Source: Paenibacillus koleovorans NBRC 103111
Lineage (GTDB): Bacteria > Bacillota > Bacilli > Paenibacillales > NBRC-103111
Direction: 5' to 3'
Assembly: GCF_004000845.1 (NCBI RefSeq)
Contig: NZ_BIMA01000054.1
Location: 1-44,402, forward strand
DNA length: 44,402 nt
The notes beneath the pieces were generated by a model. It saw nothing but the letters and a program-made list of their open reading frames with translations. It had not been told where the DNA came from and searched no databases. This document shows, one piece after another, positions 8,972 through 18,128 of the stretch; position 1 is the stretch's first letter, and each line of letters opens with the position of its first letter. Made by a program: the position numbers and the translations under genes.

Positions 8972-8994
8972 GTCCATTCGCATCGTGAATGGAC
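8972..8994. other. Inverted repeat between SGNH esterase and GH29 gene
   Basis: GTCCATTC (8972-8979) and GAATGGAC (8987-8994) form an 8 bp stem with a 7 nt loop, 55 bp before the chosen GH29 start. No T tract follows, so it is not a standard terminator. It may be an operator or a transcript-processing element. Confidence 0.35.
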
Positions 8995-9048
8995 GAGCCC
9001 AAAGAACGTGCGAAAGATCTGAATCATAATCCGCCGGAGGTACAAAGA

Positions 9049-10317
9049 ATGGAACAACAAGCGCAATCAAGAGATGTTAATCACGGATTCGGTGAACGAA
9101 GATTCGGTTTGTTCATTCACTGGGGACTCTACGCGATTCCCGGCTGGCATGAACAGATTCAGATGCGGCAAGGGATAGATAAGCCGCAATACCAAGCGCT
9201 GCAAGCGCAGTTCGATCCGCAGCGCTTCGACCCGGACGAGTGGATCGACTTGGCGGAGGAAGCCGGGATGAAGTACATCTGCTTCACGACCAAACATCAT
9301 GACGGTTTCTGCATGTGGGATACGCAATACACGGACTTCAAGATTACCAATACACCTTACGGGCGAGACATACTAGCCATGTTAGCAGGTGCTTGCGAGC
9401 GGAGGGGGATGGGGCTTAGCTTATACTATTCGAATCCAGATTGGCATCACCCTAACGGCTACAATCCGCTAAGCTCCCACCAAGTGCCGCCCGTGCCGGG
9501 AGACGAGCCGGATATGGACCGGTATATCGATTTTGTCAAAAGTCAGATCGCGGAGCTATGCACGAATTACGGTAAGATCATCAGCTTTTTCTGGGACATT
9601 CCTCCGAGAATCTACGATCCGTCGCTCAACGCCATTATCCGGCGCTTGCAGCCCGGCATCCTGATTAACGACAGAGGCTTTGACGAAGGCGACTATTCCA
9701 CGCCGGAGCGACACGTTCCAGAAGGGTGGAAATTCGAGAAGCCGACGGAGGCCGTCCAATCGATCGGCAGGCAAAGCTGGGGATACCGGACGAACGAGGA
9801 TTATTATTCGCAGCAATTCCTGACTCAGAGCATCGCCAAGATCATGGCGATGGGCGGCAATTACGTACTCAACGTCGGCCCGAAAGCCGATGGCACGATT
9901 CCTAATATAGGTGCTCACATTATCCGGGAAGTTGGACTGTGGTATCAGTCGGTTAAAGAGGCATATGAAGGCGCGAAGCCGATCTCGGCCGTATTCGGAA
10001 GAGACGATTTGATGTTTACCCGCAAAGGAAGCGCGCTGTACGTGCATCTGGTGCCGACACCCAAGAGCTCCGGAATCATTCTGAATCCCGTTTCGGTTAT
10101 GCCCCAAAGCGCGATCCTGTTAAATAATGGAGTCGATGTGAACGCGGACGTAGAGAAGATGCCCACATTGGCCCACGAGAAGGATTACTTGCATTTATCC
10201 GACATTCCGGTTAACGAATTCGTCTCGCAGGTTATTGTCATTAAGCTTGTATTCGATGATCTGGACGGTATCATGGGCAGCATGGAGAGCCGCGGACAGA
10301 TGGAAAATAGATTATAG
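9049..10317 (+). CDS. Alpha-L-fucosidase, GH29
   Basis: This enzyme is a retaining alpha-L-fucosidase that releases terminal L-fucose; 422 aa, no signal peptide, so cytoplasmic. I chose ATG 9049 (GGAGG at 9036-9040, 8 bp before) over the upstream ATG at 8989. The catalytic barrel starts almost at once with RFGLFIHWGLYA (18-29), then CFTTKHHDGFCMW (78-90), DWHHP (131-135) and SFFWDIP, whose Asp 183 is the expected nucleophile. TPERHVPEG (about 218-226) is in the region that often carries the acid/base. NYVLNVGPKADG closes the barrel, followed by a short beta domain. An SGNH gene starts 11 bp after its stop and the GH95 gene follows, forming a compact set. Linkage specificity cannot be told. 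Confidence 0.92.
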   Translation: MEQQAQSRDVNHGFGERRFGLFIHWGLYAIPGWHEQIQMRQGIDKPQYQALQAQFDPQRFDPDEWIDLAEEAGMKYICFTTKHHDGFCMWDTQYTDFKITNTPYGRDILAMLAGACERRGMGLSLYYSNPDWHHPNGYNPLSSHQVPPVPGDEPDMDRYIDFVKSQIAELCTNYGKIISFFWDIPPRIYDPSLNAIIRRLQPGILINDRGFDEGDYSTPERHVPEGWKFEKPTEAVQSIGRQSWGYRTNEDYYSQQFLTQSIAKIMAMGGNYVLNVGPKADGTIPNIGAHIIREVGLWYQSVKEAYEGAKPISAVFGRDDLMFTRKGSALYVHLVPTPKSSGIILNPVSVMPQSAILLNNGVDVNADVEKMPTLAHEKDYLHLSDIPVNEFVSQVIVIKLVFDDLDGIMGSMESRGQMENRL

Positions 10318-10328
10318 GGAGCTCCACA

Positions 10329-11237
10329 ATGAAGCCGATTTATGAGGAGCCAACACAGTTATCGAAGGCCAAGAAGATTGTGTTCCTCGGGGATAGCGTA
10401 ACGGACGAAGGCACATATATCTCTTATTTAGATGCTTATTTTTTACAGAACCAGCCAGACCACCCGATTACGTTCATCAACCTTGGCGTTAGCAGTGAAA
10501 CAGCCTCTGGCTTAAGCGAGCCAGAGCATCCTTTTCCACGTCCATGTATCCATGACAGATTGGAACGTGCGTTGCAAGAAAGCCGACCTGATTGTGTCGT
10601 GATTTGTTATGGCATGAACGATGGCATCTACTATCCTTTTTCCGAAGAACGATTCGCAGCCTACCAGTTAGGCATTCACAAGGTAATTCGCAGCGTGCAA
10701 CAAACGGGTGCTAAGGCCATCGTAATGACACCGCCTCCGTTCGATCCGCAATCGTTGCGAGGAGCTAACTTGCTCCCTGATGGGGAGAATCAGTACAGCT
10801 ACTTGGAGCCCTATGTCCACTACAATGAAGTCTTGGGTCGATATTCCGAATGGCTGATGTCTCTGGGCTCAGTCGTTGACGGGATCGTTCCTATTTATGA
10901 ACCGCTTTTGGAAAATATTAATAGGCAACGCACCAAGGATTCTTCCTATATTTCCGGTGACGGCATACATCCGAATTCAGAGGGACACTGGGTTATCGCC
11001 AAGTCGTTGCTAGCGCATTTATTTCATATCACTTTGGATGGAGTTCCTGAATACGTACTTCATCCGGAGCGTTCACCATTCTACTCGTTGGTTAGGGAGC
11101 GGCATCGCCTGTTGAGTTCTTCATGGAAAGAGCATGTGGGTCATACTAATGTGCACAAAGCAGAAGCATTGCCCCTAGATATAGCGATTCAGTGCGGAGA
11201 ACAATTGAAACAACAGATTCTTGAACTGTCCCCATAA
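10329..11237 (+). CDS. SGNH/GDSL hydrolase
   Basis: This 302-aa protein is a probable carbohydrate esterase without a signal peptide. Motifs: GDSVTDEG (21-28) with nucleophile Ser 23, Gly in [12 protein letters not shown] with Asn 97, and DGIHP with Asp 211 and His 214. It is a different subtype from the esterase at 7855: classic GDS rather than GGS, and it lacks the C-terminal beta domain. Start: GGGAG 7-8 bp before ATG 10329. It is sandwiched between the GH29 gene (11 bp upstream) and the GH95 gene (28 bp downstream), which points to co-transcription and to deacylation of the same fucosylated substrate. Two esterases beside two fucosidases suggest a substrate with several ester groups (inference). 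Confidence 0.85.
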   Translation: MKPIYEEPTQLSKAKKIVFLGDSVTDEGTYISYLDAYFLQNQPDHPITFINLGVSSETASGLSEPEHPFPRPCIHDRLERALQESRPDCVVICYGMNDGIYYPFSEERFAAYQLGIHKVIRSVQQTGAKAIVMTPPPFDPQSLRGANLLPDGENQYSYLEPYVHYNEVLGRYSEWLMSLGSVVDGIVPIYEPLLENINRQRTKDSSYISGDGIHPNSEGHWVIAKSLLAHLFHITLDGVPEYVLHPERSPFYSLVRERHRLLSSSWKEHVGHTNVHKAEALPLDIAIQCGEQLKQQILELSP

Positions 11238-11265
11238 TTATTGGGAGGAACAATTTTTTTCTGAG

Positions 11266-13662
11266 ATGGGAATGAAGAGAGTGAAACTATCCTATCAGCA
11301 CCCGGCCAATAAATGGACGGAAGCGTTACCAATTGGTAACGGTCGACTAGGAGCGATGATTTTCGGAGGAATCGGGTCGGAAACCATTCCATTAAATGAA
11401 GATACTCTTTGGTCGGGAGGGCCGAAAGAGTGGAATAACCCTAGCGCAAAAGAAATGCTTTCAGAGGTGCGGAGGCTCGTCGCTGAAGAAAAGTACGTGG
11501 AGGCCGACCAAGCAAGCAAGGAGATGCAGGGACCCTATACACAGTCGTATTTGCCGTTTGGTGATCTTACGATCACATTCGATCATGGTGACAATGCGCA
11601 CTCGTACCGCAGGGAACTGGACTTACTGCAAGGGGTTTCCCGTGTCGAGTATACGGTGGGAGATACCAGGTACGTACGTGAGTGGTTTGCTTCATATCCA
11701 GGTCAGGTCATTGTGGCTAGACTCCATGCTAGTCATGACGGCATGTTGAACTTTACTGCGCGGCTGGATACCCGATTGCAGGGACGGACTTTTCAAGAAA
11801 GTGGTCAATGGATTGTTCGAGGTAAGGCGCCCGTGTATGCTGCTCCCCTTTACTATAAAGTACATCAGCCGATTCGGTATGAAGAAGAAGACGCCGGTGA
11901 AGCTATGACGTTTGAAGGTAGGATGGTGGTTGTCTCTAATGAAGGGAGAGTTTGGGTCGACCACGAGGGTGTCCATGTCCGAAATGCAACGGAAGTAACA
12001 TTGATCTTCAGTGCGGCTACGAGTTTTAATGGTTATAACCGTTCGCCGGGCAAGGAAGGCAACAATCCGGGGGATGTTGCTTCAGCGAGCTTAACAGCTG
12101 CATTGGGCTACACCTATCAAAAGCTTCTTGAAGACCATGTTCGAGACTATAAGAGCTTGTTTGACCGTGTTGATATTCGCTTGGGGGAGACCGTTAGCCC
12201 TGACGATCTGCCTACAGATCAAAGAATTACGGAATTTGGGTCTTCAGATCCGGGCTTGGTAGAGTTATTGTTCCAGTATGGCCGGTACCTCATGATCGCA
12301 AGTTCCCGTCCCGGCACGCAGCCGGCAAATCTGCAGGGCATCTGGAACAAAGAGATTCAGCCGCCATGGAGCAGCAATTATACCCTAAATATCAATACGG
12401 AAATGAATTATTGGCCCGTAGAAACTTGTAATTTGTCCGAGTGCCATCAGCCGCTGCTCGAATTTATCGGACATTTGGCGGTTACGGGCCGTTACACGGC
12501 AGCAACTAATTATGGCACTCGCGGTTGGGCCGCTCATCATAATTCTGATATTTGGGCGCATAGCGCTCCCGTTGGCGAATTCGGGCATGGAGACCCGGTT
12601 TGGGCGAACTGGCCTATGGCGGGGGCCTGGCTGAGCCAGCACCTGTGGGAGCATTATGCCTTTGGTAGAGAGGAAGATTATCTTCGTAATTATGCTTATC
12701 CTATCATGAAGGAAGCGGCGTTGTTTTGTTTGGATTGGCTCATTCCGGATCAGCAGGGGGTTCTGATCACGAGTCCGTCCACCTCGCCGGAACATAAATT
12801 TCTTACGAGAGACGGACATTTAACAGCCGTTGGCGCAGCGTCAACGATGGATTTATCGCTTATTTGGGATTTATTTACGAATTGTATGGAAGCATCTGAA
12901 GTACTTCGGTTGGATGAAGCCTTTAGGGAAGAGCTAAGGGAGGCAAGAAGGCGATTGCTCCCTCTACAGATAGGTAGACACGGTCAATTGCAAGAATGGT
13001 ACAAAGACTTTGAGGACCAAGACATGCAGCATCGCCATGTCTCCCACTTGTTTGGTGTTTTTCCAGGGCGGCAACTTGACAAAGATAATACACCAGAATT
13101 ATTCGATGCTGCACGTAAGTCGCTTGAACGCCGCGGAGATGGAGGAACAGGCTGGAGTCTCGGTTGGAAAATCAGCTTATGGGCTCGTTTTCAACGGGGA
13201 GAACGTGCGCTCCAGCTAATCTCAAACCTTTTGCAACTCGTAGATACAGATGACACGAGCGAGCAAGGTGGCGTCTACGCAAATTTGTTTGATGCACACC
13301 CTCCTTTTCAGATTGATGGAAATTTCGCAGCTACTGCCGGCATTGCCGAAATGCTGCTACAGTCTCATCGAGGGAAGATTCATTTATTGCCGTCACTACC
13401 CCAAGCATGGTCCTCTGGCTCGATAAGCGGTCTGCGAGCACGGGGTGGATTCGAAGTTAGCTTGCGATGGGATAACGGGAATCTATGCGAAGCAGAAATT
13501 TTATCACTTAACGGTGAGAAATGTATAGTTTTTTCAGAACTTCCTTTGGGTGTGGTGACAGTGAGTGGTGGCCCTGTAGGATCAGTAGAAGATTCTCAAA
13601 TGGACTGCATTTCGTTTAGTACAGTTGCAGGGGCTAGGTACAAATTATTACCTTTAGGATAG
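11266..13662 (+). CDS. Glycoside hydrolase family 95, probable alpha-L-fucosidase
   Basis: This is an inverting alpha-L-fucosidase family (some members act on alpha-L-galactosides). About 798 aa, full length, no signal peptide. The N-terminal beta domain begins with [20 protein letters not shown], a family hallmark. In the (alpha/alpha)6 domain, [10 protein letters not shown] carries Asn 375 and Asn 377, matching the two catalytic Asn of Bifidobacterium AfcA. Glu 509 in TSPEHKF is the likely acid, and Asp 684 in FQIDGNF is the conserved Asp. The start is uncertain: GGGAGGA at 11243-11249 is 16 bp from ATG 11266, ATG 11272 is also possible, and the open frame goes back to a TTG at 11221 inside the preceding gene. 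It follows the GH29 and SGNH genes closely. GH95 enzymes often act on alpha-1,2-fucosyl linkages, which would complement GH29. Confidence 0.9.
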   Translation: MGMKRVKLSYQHPANKWTEALPIGNGRLGAMIFGGIGSETIPLNEDTLWSGGPKEWNNPSAKEMLSEVRRLVAEEKYVEADQASKEMQGPYTQSYLPFGDLTITFDHGDNAHSYRRELDLLQGVSRVEYTVGDTRYVREWFASYPGQVIVARLHASHDGMLNFTARLDTRLQGRTFQESGQWIVRGKAPVYAAPLYYKVHQPIRYEEEDAGEAMTFEGRMVVVSNEGRVWVDHEGVHVRNATEVTLIFSAATSFNGYNRSPGKEGNNPGDVASASLTAALGYTYQKLLEDHVRDYKSLFDRVDIRLGETVSPDDLPTDQRITEFGSSDPGLVELLFQYGRYLMIASSRPGTQPANLQGIWNKEIQPPWSSNYTLNINTEMNYWPVETCNLSECHQPLLEFIGHLAVTGRYTAATNYGTRGWAAHHNSDIWAHSAPVGEFGHGDPVWANWPMAGAWLSQHLWEHYAFGREEDYLRNYAYPIMKEAALFCLDWLIPDQQGVLITSPSTSPEHKFLTRDGHLTAVGAASTMDLSLIWDLFTNCMEASEVLRLDEAFREELREARRRLLPLQIGRHGQLQEWYKDFEDQDMQHRHVSHLFGVFPGRQLDKDNTPELFDAARKSLERRGDGGTGWSLGWKISLWARFQRGERALQLISNLLQLVDTDDTSEQGGVYANLFDAHPPFQIDGNFAATAGIAEMLLQSHRGKIHLLPSLPQAWSSGSISGLRARGGFEVSLRWDNGNLCEAEILSLNGEKCIVFSELPLGVVTVSGGPVGSVEDSQMDCISFSTVAGARYKLLPLG

Positions 13663-13682
13663 ACACGAGAGCTAAGGGATTA

Positions 13683-13885
13683 TTGTGCGAGAACGATGAA
13701 ATCGCCAGGCATATGCGCTCAGCGTCTTTGGATTTAGATTTTAAAGTTGATGCTCTTCGTTATCCCTGGCCTTCCGACGCAGGATTGTTCATGAAGTTGA
13801 TCGCCCACATATGGCCATCCAAGCTATTGAGGCTGTCCGCTTCATTGCTTATAATGAAAGTACCGCCCTTCGGGGAGATTGTTAA
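13683..13885 (+). pseudogene. Possible frameshifted gene tail, unidentified
   Basis: Two overlapping frames look coding but do not join: an upstream frame from about 13683 giving KVDALRYPWPSDAGLF, and a second frame giving HEVDRPHMAIQAIEAVRF that ends at TAA 13883-13885. A one-base frameshift near 13790 would fuse them into one C-terminal piece. The tail ends 11 bp before the sigma factor start. I do not recognise the family. It could be a remnant of a larger gene lost by deletion, or chance. Confidence 0.3.
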
Positions 13886-13896
13886 GGGAGGCCGCG

Positions 13897-14853
13897 ATGA
13901 ACGAGACCGCATTTGACGAACCATTATTTGCAAGCTTGAAGCCGGGCTTAACCTCGTTCTGTTACCGAATGCTAGGCTCCATGGACGATGCGGATGATGC
14001 CGTTCAGGAAACGAGTATTCGGGTCTGGCAGAGCTGGAGCACGTTCAGACAGGATTCCTCGTTCAAAACTTGGGTCTATCGGATTGCCTCCAACCTGTGC
14101 TTGGACAAGCTGAGACAATCCAAACGCCGCGCGCTTCCCGTTGACCTGTTCGATCCGGCCGTCGCCATCGTCGTGCCGCGCGACACGCTGCCGGACTCTG
14201 CCTGGATCTGGCCGTCTCCCGACTTTGGGGGCAATCCGGAGGATCGGCTCGTCCGCAGAGATACCCTTCAACTGTGCTTCATCGCTCTCCTGCAGACCTT
14301 GCCTCCGCGGCAGCGCGCGGTACTCATTTTGAAGGATGTATTTGAATGGTCCTCCAAGCAGATCGCGGAAACGTTGGCGATGTCGCCGGCAGCGGTGAAC
14401 AGCGCCTTGCAAAGAGCCCGAGAGACGATGGACCGGGCGCAGCTTCGCTCGGATGAGCTCAGCAGCATGGATGTTCAACCGGAGCAGCAGCTGCTGTCCC
14501 GGTATGTGGAGGCCTTCGAGCAATTCGATATTGCTGCGCTCGTCGCGTTGTTCCACGAGGAAGGCTGCATGTCGATGCCGCCCTTCGAGATGTGGATCCG
14601 CGGCAAGGAAGATTTGTCCGCCTTCTATTCGCTTACCCGTTGGCATTGCGAAGGTTCGCGATTGGTACCCATTACGGTGAATGGCGGTTATCCGGCGTTG
14701 GCCCAGTATATGCCGGGCAAACAGGGCTCTGGCCTGGTCCCCTGGGGCATCCACGTCATCGAAACCAAAGAAAATCAAATCCTGCACGTTCAAAACTTCA
14801 TTCATACGCCATTATTTTCGCGATTTGGGCTGCCTGAGCGAATGGACCGATGA
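13897..14853 (+). CDS. ECF-type RNA polymerase sigma factor with SnoaL-like C-terminal domain
   Basis: This 318-aa protein is an extracytoplasmic-function sigma factor of the kind with an NTF2/SnoaL-like tail (resembling the SigX5/TIGR02960 group). Sigma region 2 lies at about 10-80, with SMDDADDAVQETSIRVW and FKTWVYRIASNLCLDKLRQ. Region 4 lies at about 125-180, with LPPRQRAVLILKDVFEWSSK and its helix-turn-helix. The tail (about 190-318) has MPPFEMWIRGKEDLSAFY, GYPALAQYMPG and PLFSRFGLPERM. In this class the tail is thought to replace an anti-sigma factor, and none is encoded beside it. Start: AAGGGAGG before ATG 13897. A strong terminator follows. A long antisense open frame over it is a GC-rich shadow. 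Regulon unknown. Confidence 0.88.
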   Translation: MNETAFDEPLFASLKPGLTSFCYRMLGSMDDADDAVQETSIRVWQSWSTFRQDSSFKTWVYRIASNLCLDKLRQSKRRALPVDLFDPAVAIVVPRDTLPDSAWIWPSPDFGGNPEDRLVRRDTLQLCFIALLQTLPPRQRAVLILKDVFEWSSKQIAETLAMSPAAVNSALQRARETMDRAQLRSDELSSMDVQPEQQLLSRYVEAFEQFDIAALVALFHEEGCMSMPPFEMWIRGKEDLSAFYSLTRWHCEGSRLVPITVNGGYPALAQYMPGKQGSGLVPWGIHVIETKENQILHVQNFIHTPLFSRFGLPERMDR

Positions 14854-14927
14854 ATTTCGTCATTGGCTTACGTCTATGCAAACCGTCATACAAGTCACTG
14901 TCGAGAAGGGACCGAATCATCGCGAAG

Positions 14928-14962
14928 AAGACGCCGGAGAAGATGCCCGGCGTCTTTCTTTT
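14928..14962 (+). terminator. Rho-independent terminator of the sigma factor gene
   Basis: A perfect 10 bp stem, AAGACGCCGG (14928-14937) with CCGGCGTCTT (14947-14956), has a 9 nt loop and runs into TTCTTTTT. It ends the + strand transcript before the convergent VOC gene. Confidence 0.88.
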
Positions 14963-14995
14963 TGAAACCTAGTACGAGCGTGATCTCCGTTAGCC

Positions 14996-15412
14996 TTAAC
15001 CTTGTGCCGCATCCATGTTCATGTAGTTAACGGCCCACAGATGGCCGTCCAAGTCCACGAAGCCCCAATGATACATGGACCCATAATCTTCAGGTTCAGC
15101 GTGCAATTTCCCTCCCAAGGAGACCGCGGTATTCACGATTTCATCGACCTTTTCCCGGCTCTCGAAGGCCAATGCGATCGTCATCTGCGCATACTTGCTC
15201 GTATCGACGGATTCCTTCTCCGTGAGCGTATTAAAGAATGCTTGATTGATCAGCATGACCTGCAGGTTGTTGCCGATCACGATGGCTACCGAATTCTCGT
15301 TATCGGGGAATTGCGGGTTGAGCTCGAATCCGAGTCCGGTGAAGAACACTTTCGATTGTTCTACGTTTTTTACAGGTAGGTTGAAGCTTGTGAATGCGGA
15401 CGTTAATGCCAT
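14996..15412 (-). CDS. VOC family protein (glyoxalase/bleomycin-resistance-like)
   Basis: This 138-aa cytoplasmic protein has the vicinal-oxygen-chelate fold with paired beta-alpha-beta-beta-beta modules. Visible features are the N-terminal FTSFNLPVKNVEQSKVFFTGLGF, central VMLINQAFF and the C-terminal FVDLDGHLWAVNYMNMD, where DLDGHLW is the conserved last strand. I chose the ATG at 15412 because GAGGTG lies 8 bp before it; a TTG at 15418 is alternative. It resembles the PhnB/YycE-like group annotated only as VOC or lactoylglutathione-lyase-like, so no substrate can be given. It converges on the sigma factor gene and stands alone. Confidence 0.85.
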   Translation of the reverse strand: MALTSAFTSFNLPVKNVEQSKVFFTGLGFELNPQFPDNENSVAIVIGNNLQVMLINQAFFNTLTEKESVDTSKYAQMTIALAFESREKVDEIVNTAVSLGGKLHAEPEDYGSMYHWGFVDLDGHLWAVNYMNMDAAQG

Positions 15413-15519
15413 TTTCAAAACACCTCTTCGTCAAATTAGTTTGTATTCATTTATGCCTTCGTTTATATAGACGACAGCCGATCCGGGAATTCATCGGTCT
15501 CATGGATTCGGAAGCGTAA

Positions 15520-15630
15520 ATTTTGGACGATTCGTTTGTGCGCGGCATGACTGCGCGTCAAATCGTCAAAATTCTGCGCGAAGCAGGCACGACCGAAGTA
15601 CATATGCGGATTGCCTCGCCGCCTACTATG
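15520..15630 (+). pseudogene. purF: Scrap of amidophosphoribosyltransferase gene (purF)
   Basis: About 37 codons read [17 protein letters not shown] followed by [18 protein letters not shown]. This closely matches the PRPP-binding loop of PurF (family consensus recalled as DDSIVRGTTSRRIV...REAGATEVHVRISSPP). A TAA at 15517-15519 precedes it in frame, and the reading continues into unrelated sequence at 15631, so both ends are cut. It is a dead fragment; an intact purF presumably lies elsewhere in the genome. Confidence 0.8.
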
Positions 15631-15643
15631 TTTCTAATTTATT

Positions 15644-15670
15644 TGTTACGTTAACGGGTGACGATAGTTC
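15644..15670. repeat. Dispersed repeat motif, copy 1
   Basis: TGTTACGTTAACGGGTGACG followed by ATAGTTC. A close relative lies at 20262-20288, and partial ones at 19534-19554 and 19606-19630. This copy borders the purF scrap. The 350 bp between the VOC and penicillin-binding protein genes holds otherwise only the scrap and one hairpin. Confidence 0.5.
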
Positions 15671-15684
15671 CATCAAACTGCCAG

Positions 15685-15717
15685 GACGAGGCTGCCGTTA
15701 TGATCGGCGGCCTCGTC
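15685..15717. terminator. Strong hairpin downstream of the penicillin-binding protein gene
   Basis: GACGAGGCTGCCG (15685-15697) pairs with CGGCGGCCTCGTC (15705-15717) with one G-U pair and a 7 nt loop. It lies 47 bp past the stop of the - strand gene. Neither side has a good T tract, so termination is probable but not certain. Confidence 0.5.
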
Positions 15718-15763
15718 AAGCGATCGAGCTCTGGAAGGCTGCCCGCTTGCTTCGTATCGAATG

Positions 15764-17869
15764 TCAATCGTCTTCATCGTTGCGGTTTTTCGCTTTCTCG
15801 TTCTTCTTGCCGCGATCCTCATGCTTGTCTTCCGGTTTGCCTTTGTTTTTCTCTTTCTCTTTCTCTTTTTCTTTCTCTTTCTCTTTCACTTTCACTTTAG
15901 ATGATGCGTTTCCTTGGCCTTTGGATCCGTTCGGGTTTGTCGTCACTGGCGTCTTGAACGCCGTGACCGGGCTGTCTTTCAGCGAGAGTTGCATCATTTC
16001 GCGGAACACAAGCGCCGGGTTGTAGCCGCCAGACGTCGACAAGTAGTGGGTCTTGTCGGTATGGTCGTAGCCGATCCAGACTGCTCCGGCGAGCTCCGGG
16101 GTGTAGCCCGCAAACCAAGCGTCCTTGGCTCCGTCCGCGACACCGGCGAACTCAGGGGTGTCCGGCAATTGCGTCGTACCGGTTTTCCCGGCGACCGGAC
16201 GGTTCATCGCGGCGTTCGTCGCCGTCCCGCGTTTGACATTGTCCGCTAAAATTTCGGTCATCCGGTAGGCGGTGGCTTCCGACATCACCCGGACACTCTG
16301 AGGCTTCGCTTCCGCCAGCACATGTCCGTCGGCGTCGATGACTCGGGTGATCGTATGGCCGGTGTTCAAAGATCCCCCGTTCGCGAAGGCGCCATACGCT
16401 TGCGCCATCTCCAGCGGCGAGACGCCTACCTCCATCCCGCCGAGCGCCAAGCCCAGATTGGAGTCGTTCGGCGTGAACGGGATGCCCAGCTTGCCGGCGA
16501 ACGACTTGCCGGTCTCGAGCCCGATTTCATTCAACAGCCATACGGCAGGAATGTTCCACGAGCGGAGGATGGCTTCCCTCAGCGACACTTGCCCTCGTGT
16601 GGAGCGATCCCAGTCCGTCGGCTTGTAGCCGTTAATATTGAGCGGTCCGTCGTACAATAGTGCTTCCGGGGTATACCCACGTTCGAGCGCCGGTCCGTAC
16701 ACGATAAGCGGCTTGATCGTAGAGCCGGGCTGCCGTTTCAGCTGCGTCGCGTGGTTGAACCCTCGGTATACGTGCTCTCCGCGGTTACCGACGATTCCGC
16801 GCACCCCGCCCGTAGCAGGATCCAGGATGACGGCCCCGCTCTGGATGAGCTGATCCGGTGCGCTCTTCGGGAACAGGTCGTCACGCCGGTAGACGGACTC
16901 CATCGCTTCCTGAACCTTCGGATCAAGCTCGGTCTCGATGCGCATGCCGCCGGCAAGCAGCTGCCGCTCCGTAAGCCCGTATCGTGCGATCGCCTCTTCG
17001 ATCACGGCGTCCATGTACGACGGGTATTGGCCGCGTAGCCCGGGCTCGGCTTGGGTCGCGAGCAGGACGGGACTCGCCTTGGCAGCGGTCGTTTCCTCTT
17101 CGGTGACATAGCCAGCCTCCCGCATCAGGTCAAGCACGAGGTTGCGCCGTTCCACCGCCAAATCCATGTTCTTGAACGGCGAATATCGGCTCGGCGCCTT
17201 CGGCAAGGCGGCGAGCATGGCGCTCTCGGCCAAATTCAACTCGGACACCGGCTTGCCGAAATACCGTTTTGCCGCCTGCCCGATGCCCCACTGCCCCTCG
17301 CCGAAGTAAATCTGGTTCAAATACATTTCCAGGATGCGGTCCTTATCATAAGTAGCTTCGATCTTCATCGCATATGCGGCTTCCGTCAGCTTGCGGCTGA
17401 ATGTTTTTTCCTTGGTCAGGAATAAGTTTTTGGCGAGCTGCTGCGTGATCGTGCTGCCGCCTTCGCTCAGTCCGCCCTCTTGCACGTTGCGAAGCGCGGC
17501 CCGCATAATGCCGAACGCATCCACACCGGAGTGGTCGTAGAACCGTCGGTCCTCGACGGCCACGACCGCTTGTCGCAGCGTCTGCGGGATGCTCTCGAGC
17601 GGGACGGGGACGATTCGCGAGGAAGACATCTCCGAGGCCGGCTTGCCGTTCCGGTCGAGCAGTTGCGTCGGGGCGAGGAGCGGGTCAGCCAACTTCCCAA
17701 TGTCGAGTGACCGGATCCAGAGCCCGCCGGCCGCCAGCGTCCCCAGCAGGACCACGCCTGCGACGAGCAGAGCCAGCTTTTTGTTCACCCGTAGCTTCGG
17801 CCGGACCCGCTTCTTCAGCGATTCGAACGGGCGCAGGCCGCCGGGCAGCGCTTGCGTCGGTTTATTCAT
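15764..17869 (-). CDS. Class A penicillin-binding protein (transglycosylase/transpeptidase)
   Basis: This 701-aa bifunctional peptidoglycan synthase polymerises glycan strands and cross-links peptides at the outer face of the membrane. Order: a basic cytoplasmic N-terminus, one membrane anchor (about 32-52), a GT51 transglycosylase (about 75-250) with catalytic Glu 106 in AVEDRRFYDHSG and GGSTITQQLAKN (138-149), then the transpeptidase (about 340-630) with SxxK STIK (Ser 383), SWN (437-439) and KTGT (562-565). The tail from about 655 is a charged low-complexity Lys-Glu run coded by hexamer repeats. Start ATG 17869 follows GGGGGA. Resembles PBP1A/PbpF-like proteins; no cell-wall neighbours. 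Divergent from the reductase gene. Confidence 0.95.
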   Translation of the reverse strand: MNKPTQALPGGLRPFESLKKRVRPKLRVNKKLALLVAGVVLLGTLAAGGLWIRSLDIGKLADPLLAPTQLLDRNGKPASEMSSSRIVPVPLESIPQTLRQAVVAVEDRRFYDHSGVDAFGIMRAALRNVQEGGLSEGGSTITQQLAKNLFLTKEKTFSRKLTEAAYAMKIEATYDKDRILEMYLNQIYFGEGQWGIGQAAKRYFGKPVSELNLAESAMLAALPKAPSRYSPFKNMDLAVERRNLVLDLMREAGYVTEEETTAAKASPVLLATQAEPGLRGQYPSYMDAVIEEAIARYGLTERQLLAGGMRIETELDPKVQEAMESVYRRDDLFPKSAPDQLIQSGAVILDPATGGVRGIVGNRGEHVYRGFNHATQLKRQPGSTIKPLIVYGPALERGYTPEALLYDGPLNINGYKPTDWDRSTRGQVSLREAILRSWNIPAVWLLNEIGLETGKSFAGKLGIPFTPNDSNLGLALGGMEVGVSPLEMAQAYGAFANGGSLNTGHTITRVIDADGHVLAEAKPQSVRVMSEATAYRMTEILADNVKRGTATNAAMNRPVAGKTGTTQLPDTPEFAGVADGAKDAWFAGYTPELAGAVWIGYDHTDKTHYLSTSGGYNPALVFREMMQLSLKDSPVTAFKTPVTTNPNGSKGQGNASSKVKVKEKEKEKEKEKEKNKGKPEDKHEDRGKKNEKAKNRNDEDD
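15848..15899 (-). repeat. Hexanucleotide repeat coding the Lys-Glu tail
   Basis: Read on the - strand, about eight AAAGAG-type hexamers (variants AAAGTG, AAAGAA) follow each other inside the penicillin-binding protein gene. Each adds Lys-Glu or Lys-Val, so slippage changes tail length without breaking the frame. Confidence 0.8.
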
Positions 17870-18128
17870 CTCTAGTTCCCCCTTGCACCACTATGCTAAT
17901 CGCATTTTGGTACATAGTATTCGTGAGGCCATGTCGATAAAGGGGGGCTTTGGGATGTAGCGGGGTGGAGAGCCGTGTGCCCGGCGGCAACTGCTTCATT
18001 TTCATTAAGCTATAGGGCAGAAAACTTCTAATATGTGTTACTATAAAAAAATGGATGTTTCTTTGTTCAACTTCAGATGGGTAGGCCTTAGTTACGTTGA
18101 AAACTGAAAATTGGAGGCTGTTATTGAA

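Noticed and set aside
9556-10107. 183-codon antisense open frame over the GH29 gene
   Set aside because: The sense strand has all GH29 motifs; the antisense product has no domain signal.
13972-14805. 277-codon antisense open frame over the sigma factor gene
   Set aside because: No recognisable motif, His/Arg-rich composition, and the sense strand encodes an unmistakable sigma factor.
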